Positions 31,526-34,673 of a stretch of 34,673 bases of DNA are shown here, one piece after another; within the stretch, counting starts at the first letter, position 1; each line of letters opens with the position of its first letter. The position numbers and the translations under genes are program-made. The DNA lies in contig JAPKYJ010000005.1 in assembly GCA_026394375.1 (NCBI GenBank), positions 1-34,673 on the forward strand, written 5' to 3'. The DNA comes from Methanomassiliicoccales archaeon (lineage in GTDB: Archaea > Thermoplasmatota > Thermoplasmata > Methanomassiliicoccales > UBA472). The notes below the pieces were generated by a model. That model ran no database searches and was not told where the DNA came from. It saw only the letters and a program-made list of their open reading frames with translations.

Positions 31526-32257
31526 ATGAACGAACTAGAGATCGTCCCCGGACTGCTGATCAGCAATGATCTCTGCCTCATCATACCCAGCGAACGCACC
31601 GCCGTCATATCGGACCTGCATCTCGGCTACGAGTCGGTCCTGGAGGACACCGGACTGCATCTGCCCCGCATCCAGAATGAAAGGATAGAAGAAAACCTGG
31701 AGCGTATCGTCGAACGGCACAAGCCCCAGCGCTTCGTCATCCTGGGCGACCTGAAGCACGAGTTCTCTCGCAACCTCGCGCAGGAATGGAGCGAGGTGCG
31801 GCGACTGCTCGGGGTTCTCATGGAGCAAGGCGAGGTGATTGTGGTCAAGGGCAACCATGACAACTACCTGGCCACCATCGCCTCCAAGCTGGGCGTGGAC
31901 CTGGTGGAGGAGTATTCGTTAGCTGGATGGACCTTCGCCCACGGCCATGAGGACCGCCCTGAGCGTCCTCTGGTCATCGGGCACGAGCATCCTTCGATCA
32001 GGCTGTACGACGAGGTGGGCGGGTGCGTGAAGATGCGTTGCTTCGTGCATCTGCCCCGGCAGAAGGTGCTCGTCCTCCCGGCCTTCAGTCCCCTCGCTCC
32101 AGGAACGGATTTCACGGGCATCACCAGCGAGAGCACGTTCTCGCCCGTGCTACAGCGCAGCGATATGTCGGAGGCGCGAGCGATCGCCTGCAGCGACATC
32201 GGGCTGCTCAACCTAGGCTCCCTGCTGAAGCTACCTCGTTTCCAGCGTTACGCCTGA
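31526..32257 (+). CDS. Calcineurin-like metallophosphoesterase (archaeal type)
   Basis: 243 residues. The two-metal site is spelled by ISDLHLGYE (Asp30, His32), LGDLKHEF (74-81), VKGNHDNY (108-114), FAHGHE and IGHEHPSIRL (151-160). This is the small archaeal YkuE/MJ0037-like phosphoesterase group, whose substrate is unknown and which is often found near nucleic-acid genes. It is divergent from the exonuclease/DHH pair. A TATA-like AAATATGA (31482-31489) gives a short leader before the ATG. Confidence 0.88.
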   Translation: MNELEIVPGLLISNDLCLIIPSERTAVISDLHLGYESVLEDTGLHLPRIQNERIEENLERIVERHKPQRFVILGDLKHEFSRNLAQEWSEVRRLLGVLMEQGEVIVVKGNHDNYLATIASKLGVDLVEEYSLAGWTFAHGHEDRPERPLVIGHEHPSIRLYDEVGGCVKMRCFVHLPRQKVLVLPAFSPLAPGTDFTGITSESTFSPVLQRSDMSEARAIACSDIGLLNLGSLLKLPRFQRYA

Positions 32258-32324
32258 CAGGGAAAGAAATCCTGACGAGACTTTAAATTCGGGCACCTCC
32301 CTAGTATGGTCAAGGCGATCATAC

Positions 32325-32420
32325 TTGCCTGAGTGCATAGTGTGCGGATGTGTTTTGAAGAAGAACCAGGGCAAGTGCCCGGTGTGCGGTGCCTCCCAGT
32401 TCGAGGAGGACGATTATTGA
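32325..32420 (+). CDS. 31-residue zinc-ribbon (rubredoxin-like) microprotein
   Basis: From TTG 32325 the frame reads MPECIVCGCVLKKNQGK, then CPVCGASQFEEDDY and TGA. Two CxxC knuckles separated by 11 residues make a complete miniature zinc ribbon. Its stop overlaps the TTG start of the radical SAM gene (TTGA, 32417-32420), a normal coupling. A TATA-like TTTAAATT (32282-32289) lies about 35 bp upstream. The length is below usual gene-finding limits. The overlap and the Cys spacing make chance unlikely. It may deliver electrons or act as an accessory to the radical SAM enzyme. Confidence 0.65.
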   Translation: MPECIVCGCVLKKNQGKCPVCGASQFEEDDY

Positions 32421-33505
32421 ACATCCTCCCTCAGGGGACGGAGGAGGCGAAAGCCTCTTACTGGCATCCGGAGGGCGAACTACTTTCCTGCGATCTCTGC
32501 CCTAGGCGTTGCCAGATCCCGCTCTCCGACGAAGGATATTGCGGGACGCGCGCCAACCACGGCGGGAAGATGGTCGCCCTGAACTACGGGAAGGTGTGCG
32601 TCTCCGCTTTCGATCCCATCGAGAAGAAACCCATCTTCCACTTCAAGCCAGGCGCCAAGCTGCTCTCCTTGGGCACCTTCGGCTGCAACCTGGACTGCGG
32701 CAATTGCCAGAACTCCGCCCTGGCCCGGTTGAGGGTGGACCAAGCGCCCTATGTGCTGACGTCTCCGGAGCAGGCGGTGCAAGATGCCCTGGAGAAAGGG
32801 GCCAAGGGGATAGCGTTCACGTTCAACGAGCCGACGGTGTGGATGGAGTTCATCATGGACACCGCTGCCAGAGCGCGCGACAAGGGGCTGTTCACCCTCC
32901 TCAACACCAACGGCTACATCGAACCTTGGGCGGCGGACGATCTGTTCGATATGGTGGAGGTGGCGAACATCGACGTCAAGGGCATGAGCGACGCCTTCTA
33001 CAAACAGAACTGCGGCGGCCACCTTGGACCGGTGCTGGAGAGCTGCATCGCCGCCCGCATGGCCGGGGTTCATCTGGAATTGACCTATCTTCTCATTCCG
33101 AGGAAGAACGACTCGGCGCAGGATGTGCGTAGGTTCGCATCCTTCGTCGTGCGCGAGCTGGGCGAGGACGTCCCCATTCACCTTTTCCGATTCCAGCCGG
33201 CGTACAAGATGATGCAGGTGCCCCCGGAGAGCATGGACCGGCTTCTGCAAGCCTATGAGGTAGCAAAAGAGGAGGGGGTCCAGTACGTCTATTTCGCTGG
33301 AGTGATCGGAGATCCTCATCAGAACACCATGTGCCCGAAATGCGGGGCGATGTTGGTGAAGCGGTCTAGCAAGGAGCCTGTCGAAAGCACTTACGTGCTC
33401 AAGGAGAAGGTCAGCCGTTTCTGTCCCACCTACTCAGATGTGCAGGTGCTGTTGAAGAAAGGAGGTTGTCCCGATTGCGGCGCGGCGGTGCCCATCGTGC
33501 TTTGA
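32417..33505 (+). CDS. AmmeMemoRadiSam-type radical SAM enzyme
   Basis: 362 residues from TTG 32417. The 4Fe-4S/SAM motif is GCNLDCGNCQN (Cys90, 94, 97). It is preceded by the family N-terminal Cys set (SCDLCPRRCQIP and YCGTRAN) and followed by FTFNEPTVW, LNTNGYI and NIDVKGMSDAFY. The C-terminus adds two CxxC pairs (CPKCGAM and CPDCGAA), which look like a zinc ribbon. The family is named for genomic company with MEMO and AMMECR1 proteins, and its reaction is unsettled. Neither partner is in this window. The TTG was chosen because it overlaps the stop of the zinc-ribbon microgene. The in-frame sequence before it is that gene read in another frame. Confidence 0.88.
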   Translation: MNILPQGTEEAKASYWHPEGELLSCDLCPRRCQIPLSDEGYCGTRANHGGKMVALNYGKVCVSAFDPIEKKPIFHFKPGAKLLSLGTFGCNLDCGNCQNSALARLRVDQAPYVLTSPEQAVQDALEKGAKGIAFTFNEPTVWMEFIMDTAARARDKGLFTLLNTNGYIEPWAADDLFDMVEVANIDVKGMSDAFYKQNCGGHLGPVLESCIAARMAGVHLELTYLLIPRKNDSAQDVRRFASFVVRELGEDVPIHLFRFQPAYKMMQVPPESMDRLLQAYEVAKEEGVQYVYFAGVIGDPHQNTMCPKCGAMLVKRSSKEPVESTYVLKEKVSRFCPTYSDVQVLLKKGGCPDCGAAVPIVL

Positions 33506-33625
33506 GCCTTGAGAGCGTTAAGGCATCATAACGTAATGTCGTCCGGAGCTATTCAGTAATCAATCGTTATGGTCATTGAACTGTACTTGCGGTGTATCTG
33601 GATGTTATATCCATCCATACAAGGC

Positions 33626-33669
33626 TTTAATATAAACTACAGTAATCCGTTGACAATTCCCAAGGAGGG
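33626..33669 (+). promoter_or_regulatory. Strong promoter and ribosome binding site of the corrinoid protein gene
   Basis: TTTAATATAAA (33626-33636) is the best TATA box in the window. It predicts transcription from about 33660. AAGGAGGG (33662-33669) then sits at the very 5' end of the message, eight bases before the TTG start at 33678. Upstream, TGGAT-GTTAT-ATCCA (33599-33613 region) is a small inverted repeat that could be an operator. Confidence 0.55.
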
Positions 33670-33677
33670 AGTGGAGT

Positions 33678-34313
33678 TTGGTAGACTATCTTGCGCAGCT
33701 TGCAGAGGTTGTTGTGAAGGGAAAGATAAAAGAGGCCAAGCCGCTCGCGGAGCAGGCATTGGCGAACGGAGTGACCGCAGAGGAGATCATCTTCAATGGC
33801 CTGAGCAAGGGCATGGAAGTGGTCGGACAGAAGTACGAGAAGAAGGAGTACTATCTGCCCCAGGTTCTGCTCTCCGCGCAGACGATGTACGCCGCGCTGG
33901 ACGTTGCGCTGCCGAAGCTGAAGCCCGGCGGCTCCGCTCATGCGAAGGTCGTCACCTGCGTGGTTGAGGGAGATGTCCACGACATCGGCAAGAACATCGT
34001 GAAGGCGATGCTCACCGGCGCTGGCATGACCATGTTCGACCTGGGCCGCGATGTGCCGATCAAGAACATCGTGGAGAAGGCCAAGACCGAGGGCGCCAAC
34101 ATCATCGCGACCTCCACCCTCATGACCCCCACATTGGCGGGCATGAAGGAGATCGAGAAGATGCTGAAAGAGGCCAACATGAAGCCCGGTATCAAGACCA
34201 TGATCGGCGGCGGTGCCACCTCCAAGGAGTTCGCGGCCCAGATCGGTGCGGACGGCTGGGGATATGACGCCATCGAGGCGGTCCAGATCGCCCAAAAGCT
34301 CGCTAAGGGGTAA
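33678..34313 (+). CDS. Methyltransferase corrinoid protein (MtbC/MttC/MtmC-like)
   Basis: 211 residues. It carries methyl groups on a cobalamin between a substrate methyltransferase and a downstream acceptor. The N-terminal helical cap (about 1-85) is followed by the B12-binding fold: EGDVHDIGKNIV with DxHxxG (Asp99, His101 as lower cobalt ligand, Gly104), STLMT (146-150) and GGGA (177-180). Length and layout fit MtbC/MttC-type proteins of methylotrophic archaea. The start is TTG 33678, placed by a strong AAGGAGGG. No methyltransferase B gene (MttB, MtbB or MtmB) lies next to it within the window, which is unusual for the family. The substrate is therefore open. This is the only TAA stop in the window. 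Confidence 0.93.
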   Translation: MVDYLAQLAEVVVKGKIKEAKPLAEQALANGVTAEEIIFNGLSKGMEVVGQKYEKKEYYLPQVLLSAQTMYAALDVALPKLKPGGSAHAKVVTCVVEGDVHDIGKNIVKAMLTGAGMTMFDLGRDVPIKNIVEKAKTEGANIIATSTLMTPTLAGMKEIEKMLKEANMKPGIKTMIGGGATSKEFAAQIGADGWGYDAIEAVQIAQKLAKG

Positions 34314-34363
34314 AGCTTCCGAAGCAGGCAATATCTCAAACCCCTTCCATTTTCAATATTTCT

Positions 34364-34464
34364 GGCTTTGACGCTAAACCCCAGTAATCCTTCCTATGAG
34401 TAATAAGAATGAAACGACTGGCTAACCATCATATCCGATGGAATGAGTATTTAGCGTCAGAGCC
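34364..34464. repeat. 15-bp inverted repeat (one mismatch) spanning 101 bp
   Basis: GGCTTTGACGCTAAA (34364-34378) is inverted as TTTAGCGTCAGAGCC (34450-34464), 14 of 15 positions. Within the 71-bp loop CCATC-ATATCC-GATGG forms a small hairpin. It lies between the corrinoid gene stop and the convergent TBP gene, so it may be a bidirectional terminator, a structured RNA or a short mobile repeat. No flanking duplication is seen. Confidence 0.55.
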
Positions 34465-34525
34465 ACTGATGATGTTCTTCTTTCGATTCGGAGATGTATT
34501 CGCCTTGTGCTGTCTTCGTTTCGGA

Positions 34526-34673
34526 TCAACGTAACTGACCGGCCGCGCGCAATTCTATGGTGATCTTGTCAACCGCGTCCTCGACATCCTGCGGCTTTCG
34601 CGCACCAGTGCAGACCAGCTTGCCTGAACCAAAGAGCAATAGCACGACCTTCGGTACGTCCAGGCGATACACG
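34526..34673 (-). CDS. tbp: TATA-binding protein, C-terminal fragment (truncated by window edge)
   Basis: The last 48 residues are visible, reading VYRLDVPKVVLLLFGSGKL, then VCTGARKPQDVEDAVDKI and TIELRAAGQLR before TGA. The pattern YRL-x2-PK-V-LLLFGSGK-VCTGA is the second TBP repeat. The protein nucleates archaeal transcription with TFB on TATA boxes. The gene continues beyond the window edge. It converges on the corrinoid gene across a 212-bp gap containing the inverted repeat. Confidence 0.93.
   Translation of the reverse strand, partial: VYRLDVPKVVLLLFGSGKLVCTGARKPQDVEDAVDKITIELRAAGQLR

Noticed and set aside
31405-31608. N-terminal extension of the RNase H-like exonuclease
   Set aside because: It would run through the promoter and first codons of the divergent phosphoesterase gene, and its Ser/Phe-rich sequence has no domain character.
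1-34673. CRISPR arrays, rRNA genes or recognisable riboswitches
   Set aside because: No regularly spaced direct repeats beyond the three 15-bp-phased boxes, no rRNA-like sequence, and no riboswitch core that I could recognise.

Overview
The window is chromosomal DNA of an archaeon. Supporting signs are a TATA-binding protein gene at the right edge, an archaeal SepF, a KaiC-like ATPase, a DHH/RecJ-like protein of archaeal type, RtcB, a UbiA lipid-type prenyltransferase, and a tRNA-His without encoded CCA. Many genes have a TATA-like box about 24-27 bp before a start codon, with no ribosome binding site between. The GC-rich codon use, DUF835 and PAS/HATPase sensors and a methyltransferase-type corrinoid protein suggest Thermoplasmatota near Methanomassiliicoccales. 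TAG closes about a quarter of the genes here, which argues against a lineage that routinely reads TAG as pyrrolysine. The lineage call is an inference.

Layout. 1-1315: end of an ECF-type vitamin importer (ATPase plus S component). 1340-2548: a scar where an OppA-like gene broken at both ends abuts a small unknown gene. 2796-5383: a surface Ig-like protein and a class I aminotransferase. 5516-8548: a two-gene drug/lipid-type ABC exporter and a UbiA prenyltransferase. 8635-11559: a ThiF/MoeB-like adenylyltransferase, a PadR regulator coupled to an unknown Cys-motif protein, and a KaiC-like ATPase. 11590-13632: a membrane protein built of four diverged repeats.

13743-14628 is the most striking part: an 886-bp block with perfect 9-bp terminal inverted repeats and an exact 11-bp flanking duplication. 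It carries no transposase, only a DUF5678-like gene and a retropepsin-like protease gene. It lies in the divergent promoter region between the four-repeat membrane protein and a zinc-ribbon/PUA gene pair.

15724-27981: a P-type cation ATPase with an approximately 300-residue Usp-like C-terminal extension, two soluble receiver/PAS/histidine-kinase-like sensors that both seem to start at CTG, SepF, an HD phosphohydrolase, RtcB, a membrane DUF835 protein and tRNA-His. 28036-33505: ornithine carbamoyltransferase, a DHH nuclease coupled to an RNase H-like exonuclease, a metallophosphoesterase, and a 31-residue zinc ribbon overlapping an AmmeMemoRadiSam-type radical SAM gene. 33678-34673: a solitary corrinoid protein with a strong promoter, a long inverted repeat, and the end of the TBP gene.

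Most genes are housekeeping and stand singly or in pairs. Clear translational couplings are the ECF pair, the ABC exporter pair, the unknown protein with PadR, the exonuclease with the DHH protein, and the zinc ribbon with the radical SAM enzyme. No CRISPR array, rRNA or recognisable transposase gene was seen.
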